A DNA stretch of 64,000 bases from Pelagerythrobacter rhizovicinus (GTDB lineage: Bacteria > Pseudomonadota > Alphaproteobacteria > Sphingomonadales > Sphingomonadaceae), in the NCBI RefSeq assembly GCF_004135625.1, contig NZ_SDPV01000002.1:992001-1056000 (forward strand), written 5' to 3'. Each line of letters opens with the position of its first letter. The stretch's first letter is position 1. Under the pieces are notes generated by a model. It did no database searches. It had not been told where the DNA came from and saw only the letters and a program-made list of their open reading frames with translations. This document shows, in pieces, positions 1 through 8,484 of this stretch. Both the position numbers and the translations under genes were made by a program.

Positions 1-363
1 CTGGACGAGTGGCTGCGCTACAACGGCGTCGATCTCGCGGGACTCGCGCCGTGGCTGGGTCAGGGTTTCGATCCGGCCGAGGAGATCGCGGTGGAGCTTG
101 CCGAGGATGCGATCTATGCGCCCTATCTCGAACGGCAGGAGGCCGAGCTGCGGGACCTGCGTGCCAGCGAGGCCGTCCGGCTTGGTGCAGGTTTCCCTTA
201 TGGGGAAGTGCCGGGCCTCTCCAACGAGATGGTGGAGCGGCTGACCACGGCGCAGCCCGAGACGCTTTCGGCAGCGGGGCGAGTCCCGGGAATCACACCC
301 GCGGCGCTCTCGGCGGTGCTCGTCCACGCGCGTCGGCGCGATGCGCGGCAAGAAGCGGCGTGA
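1..363 (+). CDS. mnmG: MnmG (GidA), tRNA uridine 5-carboxymethylaminomethyl modification enzyme, C-terminal part
   Basis: The reading frame is open from base 1 and stops with TGA at 361-363, so only the last 120 codons are present. The visible part is the helical C-terminal region of the MnmG family, with the stretch [10 protein letters not shown] followed by an [12 protein letters not shown] segment and an [10 protein letters not shown] end, which bind MnmE and tRNA. MnmG with MnmE modifies the wobble uridine of several tRNAs using FAD and NADH. The FAD domain lies upstream of the window. It is joined to rsmG by a GTGA overlap, the usual mnmG-rsmG-parAB order near alphaproteobacterial origins. 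Confidence 0.93.
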   Translation: MDEWLRYNGVDLAGLAPWLGQGFDPAEEIAVELAEDAIYAPYLERQEAELRDLRASEAVRLGAGFPYGEVPGLSNEMVERLTTAQPETLSAAGRVPGITPAALSAVLVHARRRDARQEAA

Positions 364-989
364 TCGCGACCGAGGATCAGGCGCGCGCGTATGTCGCTGG
401 TCTATGCGATCCGCCCGCCATGGAGAGGCTGGACTTACTGATCCGCGCGCTCGCCGAGGAGAACGAGCGGCAGAACCTCGTGGCACGCGCAACGTTGCCA
501 TCGGTATGGCTGCGGCATATCGCGGACTCGGCGCAGCTTCTCGAGTATGTTCCACGTGAAACAGGACCGTGGCTCGACCTCGGCTCGGGGGCTGGGCTGC
601 CGGGCCTGGTCATCGCCGCGATGCGGCCCGACTGGCCCGTGGTTCTCGTTGAATCGCGCCGTAAGCGAATCGCGTGGCTTGAGCGCATGCGGGACGAGCT
701 TGCGCTCGAACATTGCCGGATCGAAGGGGCACGACTCGAGAATGTGGACAGCGCCCCCGTGGGCGTGATCTCGGCGCGCGCGTTTGCGCCGCTCGCACGT
801 ATCCTCACGCTGTCCTCACGCTTTTCCACAAGCGAAACCCTGTGGCTGTTGCCCAAGGGGCGCTCCGCGGCGCAGGAATTGCAGGAGCTGCCCAAGGGGC
901 AGCGGTCGCTGTTTCACGTGGAACAATCCCGCACGGATCCCGCATCGGGGATCATCGTCGGCAGGTTGGCCGGGAGAAAAAGACCATGA
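360..989 (+). CDS. rsmG: RsmG (GidB), 16S rRNA (guanine-527-N7) methyltransferase
   Basis: The protein has 209 residues, the normal length for RsmG, if it starts at the GTG at 360 that overlaps the mnmG stop by four bases. The SAM-binding motif [11 protein letters not shown] lies at residues 72-82, preceded by the family segment RHIADSAQL (52-60). The enzyme methylates G527 of 16S rRNA; its loss gives low-level streptomycin resistance in other bacteria. The stop TGA overlaps the parA ATG (ATGA, 986-989). Two parS-like 16-mers lie inside the gene. An in-frame ORF extends upstream over mnmG, but that part has mnmG-antiframe character and is rejected. Confidence 0.95.
   Translation: MIATEDQARAYVAGLCDPPAMERLDLLIRALAEENERQNLVARATLPSVWLRHIADSAQLLEYVPRETGPWLDLGSGAGLPGLVIAAMRPDWPVVLVESRRKRIAWLERMRDELALEHCRIEGARLENVDSAPVGVISARAFAPLARILTLSSRFSTSETLWLLPKGRSAAQELQELPKGQRSLFHVEQSRTDPASGIIVGRLAGRKRP
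548..563. other. parS: parS-like centromere site 1, inside rsmG
   Basis: TGTTCCACGTGAAACA differs at one base from the palindromic bacterial parS consensus TGTTTCACGTGAAACA. It lies in rsmG codons for Y-V-P-R-E-T, about 1.2 kb before parB. ParB-CTP clamps load at parS and spread along the flanking DNA. The site is read directly; its use by this ParB is inferred from the consensus and the adjacent parAB. Confidence 0.85.
910..925. other. parS: parS-like centromere site 2, inside rsmG
   Basis: TGTTTCACGTGGAACA again differs at one base from the parS consensus, this time in the opposite half of the palindrome from site 1. It encodes the rsmG peptide LFHVEQ close to the C-terminus. It is 362 bases from site 1 and about 60 bases before the parA start, so ParB spreading would cover the parAB promoter region. 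Confidence 0.87.
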
Positions 990-1762
990 TCACGATCGCC
1001 ATCGCGAACCAGAAGGGCGGGGTTGGCAAGACGACGACCGCGATCAATATCGCGACGGCGATGGCGGCTACGGGGTGGAAGACCTTGCTGGTCGACCTTG
1101 ATCCCCAGGGCAACGCCTCGACCGGCATGGGTATCGCAAGCGCTGACCGCGAGAGTTCGACCTACGACATTCTCGTGGACGAGGTTCCGCTCGCCGAATG
1201 CGTCCATCCGACGACGATCCCCGGGCTGGATATCGTTCCGGCCACTGTCGATCTTAGCGGGGCCGAGGTCGAGCTGGTGTCGGTCGAGGATCGTACCGCG
1301 CGGCTTCGGCGCGCTTTGGCACATCACCACGCGCACGACATCTGCTTTATCGACTGTCCGCCTTCGCTCGGGCTGCTCACGCTCAATGCGCTTGGCGCGG
1401 CCGATACGCTGCTGGTTCCGCTGCAATGCGAGTTCTTCGCGCTCGAGGGGCTGAGCCAGCTCCTGCAGACCGTCGAGCGGGTGCAGCAGCGCTTCAATCC
1501 CGATCTGGGGATCATCGGTATCGTGCTGACGATGTTCGATCGGCGCAACCGGCTGACGGATCAGGTGGCCGACGACGTGCGCGATTGCCTGGGTAAGCTG
1601 GTGTTCGAGGCGGTCATCCCGCGCAACGTGCGCTTGTCCGAGGCGCCGAGCCACGGGCTTCCGGCGCTCGTCTACGATCACGCCTGCGCCGGCAGCCGCG
1701 CCTATATCGCGCTGGCCCGTGAACTGATCGGGCGCATTCCCGAGAAGAGGAAAGCCGCATGA
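986..1762 (+). CDS. parA: ParA, chromosome-partitioning Walker ATPase
   Basis: The 258-residue protein opens directly with the deviant Walker A box K10-GGVGKTT-17, followed by the Walker A' segment LLVDLDPQGN (34-43) and the Walker B FIDCPPSL. There is no N-terminal DNA-binding extension, so this is the chromosomal ParA/Soj type (P-loop MinD/ParA family). It forms ATP-dependent dimers on the nucleoid, and ParB-parS complexes follow the resulting gradient during origin segregation. The ATG at 986 overlaps the rsmG stop and its own stop overlaps parB (ATGA, 1759-1762), so the four genes are probably translated as one unit. Confidence 0.96.
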   Translation: MITIAIANQKGGVGKTTTAINIATAMAATGWKTLLVDLDPQGNASTGMGIASADRESSTYDILVDEVPLAECVHPTTIPGLDIVPATVDLSGAEVELVSVEDRTARLRRALAHHHAHDICFIDCPPSLGLLTLNALGAADTLLVPLQCEFFALEGLSQLLQTVERVQQRFNPDLGIIGIVLTMFDRRNRLTDQVADDVRDCLGKLVFEAVIPRNVRLSEAPSHGLPALVYDHACAGSRAYIALARELIGRIPEKRKAA

Positions 1763-2736
1763 GCAACCCTACCGAACCAACCCCCGGCTCGGCGCCCGTT
1801 CGCGGCGCGACCGATCGCAAGAAGAAGCTCGGCCGGGGCCTGGGCGCATTGCTCGGCGAAACCCAACGCGAAGAACCGCTGGTTCGCGAATCCGCCGACA
1901 GATCGGCCGGGAATGGCGGGAATTCAACCACTTCGCTGCGGTCGGGCCTGGCCTCCATTGCGACATCGGCCATCGAACCGCTCCCTGGCCAGCCGCGCCG
2001 CCGCTTCGACGAGGCGGCGCTCGACGAACTTGCCGGGTCGATCGCGCAGCGCGGCGTGATCCAGCCGGTGATTGTCCGGCCGCTGGCCGGCGGACGCTAC
2101 CAGCTGGTTGCCGGCGAGCGGCGCTGGCGTGCGGCGCAGAAGGCGCGGCTCCACGAGATTCCCGCGATCGTGCGCGAGCTCGACGAAGCCGAGGTCATGG
2201 CGCTGGCACTGATCGAGAATATCCAGCGCGAGGATCTGAACCCGGTGGAGGAGGCGCGCGCCTATCATGCGTTGGCCGACCGGCAGGGCATGACCCAGGG
2301 CGAGATCGCGCAGCTGGTCGACAAGTCGCGCAGCCATGTCGCGAACCTCCAGCGCCTGCTCAATCTGCCCGACGAAGTGCTCGACCTCGTCGAGGACGGC
2401 GCGCTCTCGATGGGCCATGCGCGGGCGCTGATCGGAAACGAGGCGGCGGTCGAACTGGCGAAGCGCGCGGTGGCTCAGAAGCTCTCGGTCCGCCAGATCG
2501 AGAAGCTGGCCGCGCAGCCCGCCGCGGGCGAACCGCGCCGCAAGGCGCGCAGCTCGCGTGATCCCGCCAAGGATGCTGATATCGCGGCGGTCCAGAGCCA
2601 CCTCGAGGAATTTCTCGGGCTCGGCGTGCGGATCAAGACCGATGCCGATCCGCGCTCAGGGACCGTGACGATCCGCTACCGCACCCTCGACCAGCTGGAC
2701 CTGATCTGCCAGCGTCTCACCGGCGGTGACATTTGA
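1759..2736 (+). CDS. parB: ParB, chromosome-partitioning CTPase/centromere-binding protein
   Basis: The 325-residue protein has the expected ParB layout. A basic N-terminal tail KKLGRGLGALLGE (22-34) stimulates ParA. The ParB/Srx CTP-binding domain carries GERRWRA (119-125) and ENIQRE (153-158). A helix-turn-helix follows at about 176-197 (GEIAQLVDKSRSHVANL), and a C-terminal dimerisation domain at about 275-325. The region between 255 and 275 is basic and probably flexible. It overlaps parA by four bases. Its binding sites are very likely the two parS-like palindromes in rsmG. Confidence 0.96.
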   Translation: MSNPTEPTPGSAPVRGATDRKKKLGRGLGALLGETQREEPLVRESADRSAGNGGNSTTSLRSGLASIATSAIEPLPGQPRRRFDEAALDELAGSIAQRGVIQPVIVRPLAGGRYQLVAGERRWRAAQKARLHEIPAIVRELDEAEVMALALIENIQREDLNPVEEARAYHALADRQGMTQGEIAQLVDKSRSHVANLQRLLNLPDEVLDLVEDGALSMGHARALIGNEAAVELAKRAVAQKLSVRQIEKLAAQPAAGEPRRKARSSRDPAKDADIAAVQSHLEEFLGLGVRIKTDADPRSGTVTIRYRTLDQLDLICQRLTGGDI

Positions 2737-2763
2737 AGACCCGTAAGGTATTGATATAAACGG

Positions 2764-2801
2764 ATAAAAGGCGGCGGCCAGGTGGCTCCACGGCCGCCGC
2801 C
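2764..2801 (-). terminator. Intrinsic terminator after the glycine-zipper gene
   Basis: GGCGGCGGCC (2770-2779) pairs perfectly over ten bases with GGCCGCCGCC (2792-2801) across a 12-base loop. Read leftward, the stem is followed by CTTTTATCC, a U-rich tail, which suits termination of the gene ending at 2840. Read rightward, the following bases are mostly C, so it is a poorer terminator for parB, although the stem could still slow transcription. Confidence 0.75.
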
Positions 2802-2839
2802 TCCCCCCTCTCGAAGTCGCAACAGCGACTTCGCCCAAG

Positions 2840-3730
2840 TCATCTGCTCTTGGTGTACTTGATCCGCTTGTCGGCTGCGGGGGCCGGCTTCGAGATCACG
2901 CGGCGCTTGGGACGCGGGTGGTGCTCGACGCGCGGCGCGGTCTCGACCCATTCCTCGGTCACATATTCGCGCACGACGGCGCGCTGCGGGACTGCCACCA
3001 GCACGGGCATGTAGGTGACCGCCGGGGTACACGCGCAGCCGTGTCCGTAATATCCGGGATAGGCGTATCCATAAGGGGCCGGGTAGGCGGGCGCGGGCGC
3101 GTGGGCGTAACCGCCCGAACGGCGTTCGAGCAGGCTCTCGCAGTAGTCCTCGGCCCGGTCGCGATCGACGGCCGCATCGATCGCGGTTCCGATCGCCAGC
3201 CCGGCGAGACCGCCCACGCCCGCGCCGATCAGGGTACCTGCCAGGCGCTCACCATCGGCGACGCGATTGCCGATCAGCCCGCCTGCGGCCGCACCGATCA
3301 GTCCTCCGGCGACGCCGCGGTCATCGCGGCGCCCCTGGGTCCGGTAGTATGCGCGGCAGTCGGCCAGCCACGCTTCACGATCGAAATGGGAAGGAGGCGC
3401 GACGGGCGCCGGATAGTAGGCCCCTGGCTGGGGCGGAGCGGGGTGATACGCCGGCGGGCGCTCGCGCTCGTAATCATAGGCGTAGTCGTCGTAGTCCCCC
3501 TCGTCGTAGTACTCCGGCTCGTCGTACGCCTGGGCTTCCGACGGCGGAGCGGGCATTCCGGGCGGTTCGGGAAGCGGTTGCACCACCGGTTCATGCCGGT
3601 AGATCACTTCCCCGGGCGGCAGCGGATAGGCGTATTCGTACGGCATCTCAGGCTGCTGCGCCGTCGCCGGAGACGCGGCGCCGATCGCGCCCACCGCGGC
3701 GCCGAGCAGGGTCAGGTGACGGGCGGTCAT
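2840..3730 (-). CDS. Secreted/envelope protein with glycine-zipper 2TM domain
   Basis: The 296-residue protein begins with a signal peptide ending near ATAQQ (about residue 25). A long Pro/Tyr/Glu-rich segment (about 26-110) contains acidic tyrosine clusters such as YDEGDYDDYAYDY. The glycine-zipper part follows (GVAGGLIGAAAGGLIGNR and LIGAGVGGLAGLAIG), a pattern of the Rickettsia 17 kDa antigen/SlyB superfamily that inserts in membranes. The C-terminus is basic (HPRPKRRV, DKRIKYTKSR). Start choice rests on AGGGGA eight bases before the ATG. Its exact role is unknown; an outer-membrane-associated structural role is inferred. Confidence 0.75.
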   Translation of the reverse strand: MTARHLTLLGAAVGAIGAASPATAQQPEMPYEYAYPLPPGEVIYRHEPVVQPLPEPPGMPAPPSEAQAYDEPEYYDEGDYDDYAYDYERERPPAYHPAPPQPGAYYPAPVAPPSHFDREAWLADCRAYYRTQGRRDDRGVAGGLIGAAAGGLIGNRVADGERLAGTLIGAGVGGLAGLAIGTAIDAAVDRDRAEDYCESLLERRSGGYAHAPAPAYPAPYGYAYPGYYGHGCACTPAVTYMPVLVAVPQRAVVREYVTEEWVETAPRVEHHPRPKRRVISKPAPAADKRIKYTKSR

Positions 3731-3846
3731 GGTCGATCCCCTTCGTTAGGCCGAGTCGATTCCCGGCATTAACGAAAAATCTACCATTGCAACCCACAGA
3801 GGCACACGTGCCTGCGCGCAATGTCCCGAAACGGGGCGCCACGGGG

Positions 3847-4329
3847 TCAGATCCGGTCGGCGAGGAGCGCTGCCAGCGCTTCAAGACCGTCAGCATCCTC
3901 CCGATCGAAGCGCGCCCGCTCCGGGCTGTCGAGATCGATCACCGCGATCACCCCACCATCGCGGAAGACCGGCACGACCAGTTCCGAGCGGCTCGCGGCG
4001 TCGCACGCGATATGGCCGGGAAAGGCATGCACGTCCTCCACCAGCTGCGTCTCGCCCGACTGCGCCGCGGCTCCGCACACGCCCTGGCCGAGCGGAATGC
4101 GGATACACGCAGGTCGCCCTGCAAACGGGCCGAGCACGAGCTCGCCCTCGACCATCCGGTAGAAGCCCGACCAGTTGAGGGTCGGCACGAACTCCCAGAT
4201 CAGGGCCGCGACGTTGGCCATGTTGGCGATGCCGTCGCGCTCGCCGGCGGTGAGTGCGTCGGCGGCTGCGCAAAGCTGGCGGTAGAGCTCGGGCTTGGGG
4301 AGGGCGGGGTCGGCAGTGAAATCGTACAT
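3847..4329 (-). CDS. msrC: Free methionine-(R)-sulfoxide reductase (GAF-domain fRMsr)
   Basis: The 160-residue single GAF domain protein reduces free methionine-R-sulfoxide in the cytosol with electrons from thioredoxin. The three redox cysteines are at C75 (PACIRI), C85 (GQGVCG) and C109 (GHIACD); their spacing of 10 and 24 matches the three cysteines of the E. coli enzyme. The substrate-pocket segments NWSGFY (52-57) and VEDVHAFPGHI (97-107) are also conserved. The stop is 116 bases from the start of the next leftward gene, so the two are probably separate transcripts. The call is secure. Confidence 0.93.
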   Translation of the reverse strand: MYDFTADPALPKPELYRQLCAAADALTAGERDGIANMANVAALIWEFVPTLNWSGFYRMVEGELVLGPFAGRPACIRIPLGQGVCGAAAQSGETQLVEDVHAFPGHIACDAASRSELVVPVFRDGGVIAVIDLDSPERARFDREDADGLEALAALLADRI

Positions 4330-4391
4330 GGCATGCCTCTAGACCGCTGCGCCATTGCCGCAAAGGCCCGCAGCGCGTAATCCTCCCGCGC

Positions 4392-5849
4392 ATGAGCACC
4401 AAGCGCAAGATCCTGATCGGGGTCCTCCTCCTGATCCTCGTCCTCATCTTCGCGGCCGCCTGGATCGTGCAGGGCGATGAGGCCGATCTCACCGTGGCGG
4501 ACGTCTCCGGCACCGATCCGACCCTGGCCGAACCCGATTCCGAGACGATCCCGACCGTCCGGATCGCCGAACCGGTCGGCTGGGCATCCGACGAGGCGCC
4601 GCGCGCGGCCGAAGGGCTCGCGGTGGCACGCTTTGCCGAGGGGCTCGAGCATCCGCGCGTGCTTCACACGCTGCCCAACGGCGATGTCCTGGTGACGCTG
4701 ACGCGCGCGCCCAAGCGCGAGGGCGACGGGGGCGGTTTCACCGACTGGATCGCCGGTCTGCTGATGTCGCGTGCCGGGGCGCGGGGCGAATCGCCCGACG
4801 AACTCGTGCTGCTGCGCGACGCCGACGGGAATGGTACCGCCGAGCAGCGCTTCGTGCTGACCGGCGATCTCGAATCGCCCTCGGGCATCGCCTGGGCCGA
4901 CGGCACGCTCTATGTCGCCAATCACGACGCCCTGCTCGCCTTCCCCTACGAGCTCGGCGCGACGCAGATCGTGGCCGAGCCACGCAAGCTGATGGACCTG
5001 CCGGCCGGCGGCAATCACTGGATGCGCAACATCGCGCTCGATCCCGAGGACCGCCATGTCTACGTCGCGGTCGGGTCGGCTTCCAACATTGCCGAGAAGG
5101 GCATCGAAGCCGAAGAAGGCCGCGCGGCGATCTGGGAGTACGATCTGGAGCAAGGGCGCCAGCGGATCTATGCCACGGGCCTTCGCAATCCCAACGGGCT
5201 CGACTGGAACCCGTGGAGCGGCGAGCTGTGGACCACGGTGAACGAGCGCGACATGCTCGGCTCGGATCTCGTGCCCGATTATCTCACCAACGTGCCGATC
5301 GGCGCGCAGTACGGCTGGCCCTGGGTCTACTGGAAGAACAACATCGATCGCCGTGTGGAGGCGCCGATGCCTGCGTTCCTCATCGAATACGCGCGGCGGC
5401 CCGAATATGCGCTCGGCCCGCACGTCGCGGCGTTGGGGCTGGTCTTCAGCGAGGAAGGCGCGCGGATGGGGCCCCGCTTCGCTCAGGGCGCTTTCATTGC
5501 GCGCCACGGATCGTGGAACCGCAAGCCGCCGGCAGGATACGACGTCGTCTATGTCGCTTTCGACGACCGCGGCAATCCGCTCGGCAAACCGGTCCCCGTA
5601 CTGTCCGGCTTCCTGACCGGCGAGGGCACGACACGCGGCCGCCCGACCTGGGTCGAATGGGCCGGTGACGGCGCGCTGCTGGTCAGCGATGACACGGCCG
5701 GTATCATCTGGCGTGTGATCGCTCCCGGTGCCGAGCCCTTGCCGGCGATCGAGCGTCGACAGGGCGATTCGCTGCCTCCGCAACGTGAGCTGGGCGGCAG
5801 CACGGCGACGTTCGAGGACGACTACGCGCGCGAGGATGTGGTTCGCTGA
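4392..5849 (+). CDS. Membrane-anchored PQQ-dependent sugar dehydrogenase family protein
   Basis: The 485-residue protein starts with a lysine-rich tip and one hydrophobic segment (about 7-26), giving a membrane anchor with the rest in the periplasm. The body is a glucose/sorbosone dehydrogenase six-bladed propeller: NGDVLVTL, SGIAWADGTLYVAN, RNIALDPEDRHVYVAVGS, YATGLRNPNGLDWNP, ELWTTVNERDMLG and a late FIARHGSWNR motif. The family oxidises aldoses with PQQ, but many homologues have no tested substrate and may bind no cofactor. It ends three bases before the stop of the convergent ATPase gene. Confidence 0.82.
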   Translation: MSTKRKILIGVLLLILVLIFAAAWIVQGDEADLTVADVSGTDPTLAEPDSETIPTVRIAEPVGWASDEAPRAAEGLAVARFAEGLEHPRVLHTLPNGDVLVTLTRAPKREGDGGGFTDWIAGLLMSRAGARGESPDELVLLRDADGNGTAEQRFVLTGDLESPSGIAWADGTLYVANHDALLAFPYELGATQIVAEPRKLMDLPAGGNHWMRNIALDPEDRHVYVAVGSASNIAEKGIEAEEGRAAIWEYDLEQGRQRIYATGLRNPNGLDWNPWSGELWTTVNERDMLGSDLVPDYLTNVPIGAQYGWPWVYWKNNIDRRVEAPMPAFLIEYARRPEYALGPHVAALGLVFSEEGARMGPRFAQGAFIARHGSWNRKPPAGYDVVYVAFDDRGNPLGKPVPVLSGFLTGEGTTRGRPTWVEWAGDGALLVSDDTAGIIWRVIAPGAEPLPAIERRQGDSLPPQRELGGSTATFEDDYAREDVVR

Positions 5850-5852
5850 GGC

Positions 5853-6695
5853 TCAGATCGCGCGTCCGGCGCGTCCGGCAAGCTCGTTCACATAGTGCCA
5901 TGCAGTGCGGCCCGACCGGGCGCCGCGGCGCCGCGCCCATTCGAGGGCGTCGGCTTCGCTCCATTCCAGGCCGTATTCATCGGCGTACCCGCCAATTATG
6001 GCCAGGTACTCGTCCTGCGTACAATTGTGAAAACCGATCGAGAGTCCGAACCGGTCGGCGAGGGCGAGCGTATCGTCGACTGCATCGCGCGGATTCAGCG
6101 GATCGTCCTGTTCGCGTGAATGCCGCGGCACGATCGCGCGGCGGTTGGAGGTGACCGCGAGGCGCACATTCGCCGGCCGCGCCTCGACGCCGCCCTCCAG
6201 CCAGCTGCGCAGATGGCGTGGTCCGGACGTATCCTCCTCGCCAAAGCCCAGATCGTCGATGTAAACGAGGAAGTTTCGCTCTACGTCGCGCAGCCGTGCG
6301 AACAGGCGCGGGAGCGAGTGCAGGGCGTCTGCCGCGACCTGGACCAGCGCGATGCTGCCGGGCACCTCAGCCTGCGCTGCGACGACGGAGGCGCGCACCA
6401 GCGCCGACTTGCCCATGCCCCGCGCCCCCCACAGCAGCATGTCGTGTGCGGCGTAGCCTCGGGCGAGCCGCACGACATTGGCTGCGACGGCATCGCGCTG
6501 CGCATCGATCCCCCCGAGCAGCGCGAGCGACGGCGCGTCGATCGTCGCGACCTGCCGGGCCGAGCGCCCGTCCCACATATAGGCGGGCGCCGTGTGCCAA
6601 TCCGTTTCGTGTGCCGCTTCCCCCGCGAGCCTCTCGAGCGCGTCGGCGATGCGCGCCAGAGGATCGCCTTGATCGGGGGAAGTCCCGCGCGTCAT
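5853..6695 (-). CDS. DUF815 family AAA ATPase
   Basis: The 280-residue protein has a Walker A box GARGMGKS (90-97), Walker B FLVYIDD (142-148) and a sensor asparagine in TSNRR (183-187). Its order (helical N-terminus, ATPase core, acidic insertion with HSREQDD) fits the DUF815/YifB-like single AAA family, which is widespread in proteobacteria but without a settled function. The ATG at 6695 overlaps the stop of the acyl-CoA dehydrogenase gene by four bases (6692-6695), so the two are probably translationally coupled. A longer in-frame ORF reaching 6962 is only a shadow of that gene. Confidence 0.85.
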   Translation of the reverse strand: MTRGTSPDQGDPLARIADALERLAGEAAHETDWHTAPAYMWDGRSARQVATIDAPSLALLGGIDAQRDAVAANVVRLARGYAAHDMLLWGARGMGKSALVRASVVAAQAEVPGSIALVQVAADALHSLPRLFARLRDVERNFLVYIDDLGFGEEDTSGPRHLRSWLEGGVEARPANVRLAVTSNRRAIVPRHSREQDDPLNPRDAVDDTLALADRFGLSIGFHNCTQDEYLAIIGGYADEYGLEWSEADALEWARRRGARSGRTAWHYVNELAGRAGRAI

Positions 6696-8434
6696 CCCGC
6701 GAGTTGCTCGCTCGTAAGCGCGTAGAGCGGCTCCGCGCCTGCCATGGCCGACGCCTTGAGCCCGGCCGCCTCGGCCACGAGCCGGTCGAGGAAGAAGCGC
6801 ACGCTGGCGCGCTTGGCGGCAGCGAGGCCCGGCGCTTCGCCACTCTCGACCGCCCGAAGCTGCCGCAGCAACTGCCACCCGGCGACCGCGACGGCGGACA
6901 TCGTGCAGAATGGCACGCTGCCGGCGAGCCGGTCGTCCAGCGAAGCAGTGTCGCGCATCCATTCGCCGACCGCGGCACAGTCGTTCGCGAGCGCGGCGAG
7001 GGTCGGCTCATCGCTCGTCGCATCGCGCGCGATATCCGCCATCAATGCGGCGAACACCGCGCCGTTCTCGAGCCCCAGCTTGCGCATCACCAGATCGGCG
7101 GCCTGAATGCCGTTGGTGCCTTCGTAGATCGGGGCGATGCGCACGTCGCGGTAATGCTGCGCGGCGCCGGTCTCCTCGATGAAGCCCATGCCGCCATGGA
7201 CCTGCACGCCGAGGCTGGCGACTTCGACGCCCACGTCGGTTCCCCAGGCCTTGATCAGCGGCACGAGCACGTCGCCGCGCCGGTCGGCGGCTTCGTCGCC
7301 CAGCGTACCGCGGTCGACCTGCCCCGCGGTGTAGTAGAGGAGGGCCCGCGCGCCCTCGGTCAGCGCCTTCATCCGCAGCAGCATGCGGCGCACGTCGGGA
7401 TGTTCGATGATCGCGACCGGCGTCTTGTCGGGCGATCCCGCGCGGGCGGACTGCACGCGCTCGCGGGCATAGGCGAGCGCGGCCTGGGTCGCGCGCTCGC
7501 CGATCTGCACGCCCTGGTTGCCGACGTTGATCCGCGCGTTGTTCATCATCGTGAACATCGCCATCAGGCCGCGGTTTTCCGCGCCGACGAGTTCGCCGAT
7601 GCATTCGCCGTTGTCGCCGTAGCTCATCACGCAGGTGGGCGAGGCATTGATGCCGAGCTTGTGCTCGAGGCTGACGCACCGCACGTCGTTCTTCGGACCG
7701 AGCGAGCCGTCGTCGTTCACGTGGTACTTGGGCACGAGGAACAGCGAGATGCCGCGGCTGCCCTCGGGTGCGTCGGGCAGGCGCGCGAGAACGAGATGGA
7801 TGATGTTCTCGGCCAGATCGTGCTCGCCGAAGGTGATGAAGATCTTCTGTCCGGCGATGCGGTACTTGCCGGCGTGCTCACCGCTTTCGATCGGCGTCGC
7901 GGCCGTGCGCAGCGCGCCGAGGTCGCTGCCCGCCTGCGGCTCGGTGAGGTTCATCGTGCCCGACCACTCGCCGCTGACCAGTTTCGGCAGATAGGCCGCC
8001 TTCTGCGCCTCGCTTCCGTGATGCTCGAGCGCCTCGATCGCGCCGACTGAAAGCATCGGCAGCAGGCTGAAGGCCATATTCGCGGTGCCGAGGTTCTCGA
8101 GCACGTTGCAGGCGAGCGTGAAGGGCAGGCCCTGGCCGCCGAACTCCGCCGGGCCGGCGATCGCGTTCCAGCCCTGCGCGACATAGTCGGCATAGGCCTC
8201 GGCGAACCCGCCCGGCAGGCGCACTACGCCGTTCTCGAGCTTCGCGCCTTCCAGGTCGCCCACGCGGTTCAGCGGCGCCCATTCGCCTGCCGCGAACGCG
8301 CCGATGCCTTCGACGATCGCCTCGACCATGTCGGGCTCGGCAGCGGAGAAGCGTTCGGATGCGGCGAGGTCGGCAATCCCCGCATTGACGCGGATGGCGA
8401 GCAACTGGTCCTGGGTGGCGGGCGAATAGGTCAC
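6692..8434 (-). CDS. Acyl-CoA dehydrogenase (FadE-like, with C-terminal extension)
   Basis: The 580-residue flavoprotein carries the acyl-CoA dehydrogenase signatures MNLTEPQAGSD (161-171), QVHGGMGFIEE (411-421) and the catalytic glutamate E438 in YEGTNGIQ. About 120 residues follow the classical core, the C-terminal domain seen in the long bacterial members that introduce the alpha-beta double bond of acyl-CoA during beta-oxidation, passing electrons to ETF. It is transcribed leftward, divergently from sua5 with 50 bases between them, and overlaps the DUF815 gene by four bases. Chain-length preference cannot be read from the sequence. Confidence 0.93.
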   Translation of the reverse strand: MTYSPATQDQLLAIRVNAGIADLAASERFSAAEPDMVEAIVEGIGAFAAGEWAPLNRVGDLEGAKLENGVVRLPGGFAEAYADYVAQGWNAIAGPAEFGGQGLPFTLACNVLENLGTANMAFSLLPMLSVGAIEALEHHGSEAQKAAYLPKLVSGEWSGTMNLTEPQAGSDLGALRTAATPIESGEHAGKYRIAGQKIFITFGEHDLAENIIHLVLARLPDAPEGSRGISLFLVPKYHVNDDGSLGPKNDVRCVSLEHKLGINASPTCVMSYGDNGECIGELVGAENRGLMAMFTMMNNARINVGNQGVQIGERATQAALAYARERVQSARAGSPDKTPVAIIEHPDVRRMLLRMKALTEGARALLYYTAGQVDRGTLGDEAADRRGDVLVPLIKAWGTDVGVEVASLGVQVHGGMGFIEETGAAQHYRDVRIAPIYEGTNGIQAADLVMRKLGLENGAVFAALMADIARDATSDEPTLAALANDCAAVGEWMRDTASLDDRLAGSVPFCTMSAVAVAGWQLLRQLRAVESGEAPGLAAAKRASVRFFLDRLVAEAAGLKASAMAGAEPLYALTSEQLAG

Positions 8435-8484
8435 GTCGTGCGGTTCCCCTTGGCTTTGCGCCGATGCGCATATAGCGCGCGGGA

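Noticed and set aside
3799-3814. Near-palindrome AGGCAC-AC-GTGCCT before the phosphoesterase-like gap
   Set aside because: Short stem, no U-run and no known binding-site match; a CACGTG core alone is not parS.
6218-8050. A 610-codon ORF antisense to the acyl-CoA dehydrogenase and DUF815 genes
   Set aside because: Low-complexity Arg/Ala-rich translation without motifs, lying across two well-supported genes.
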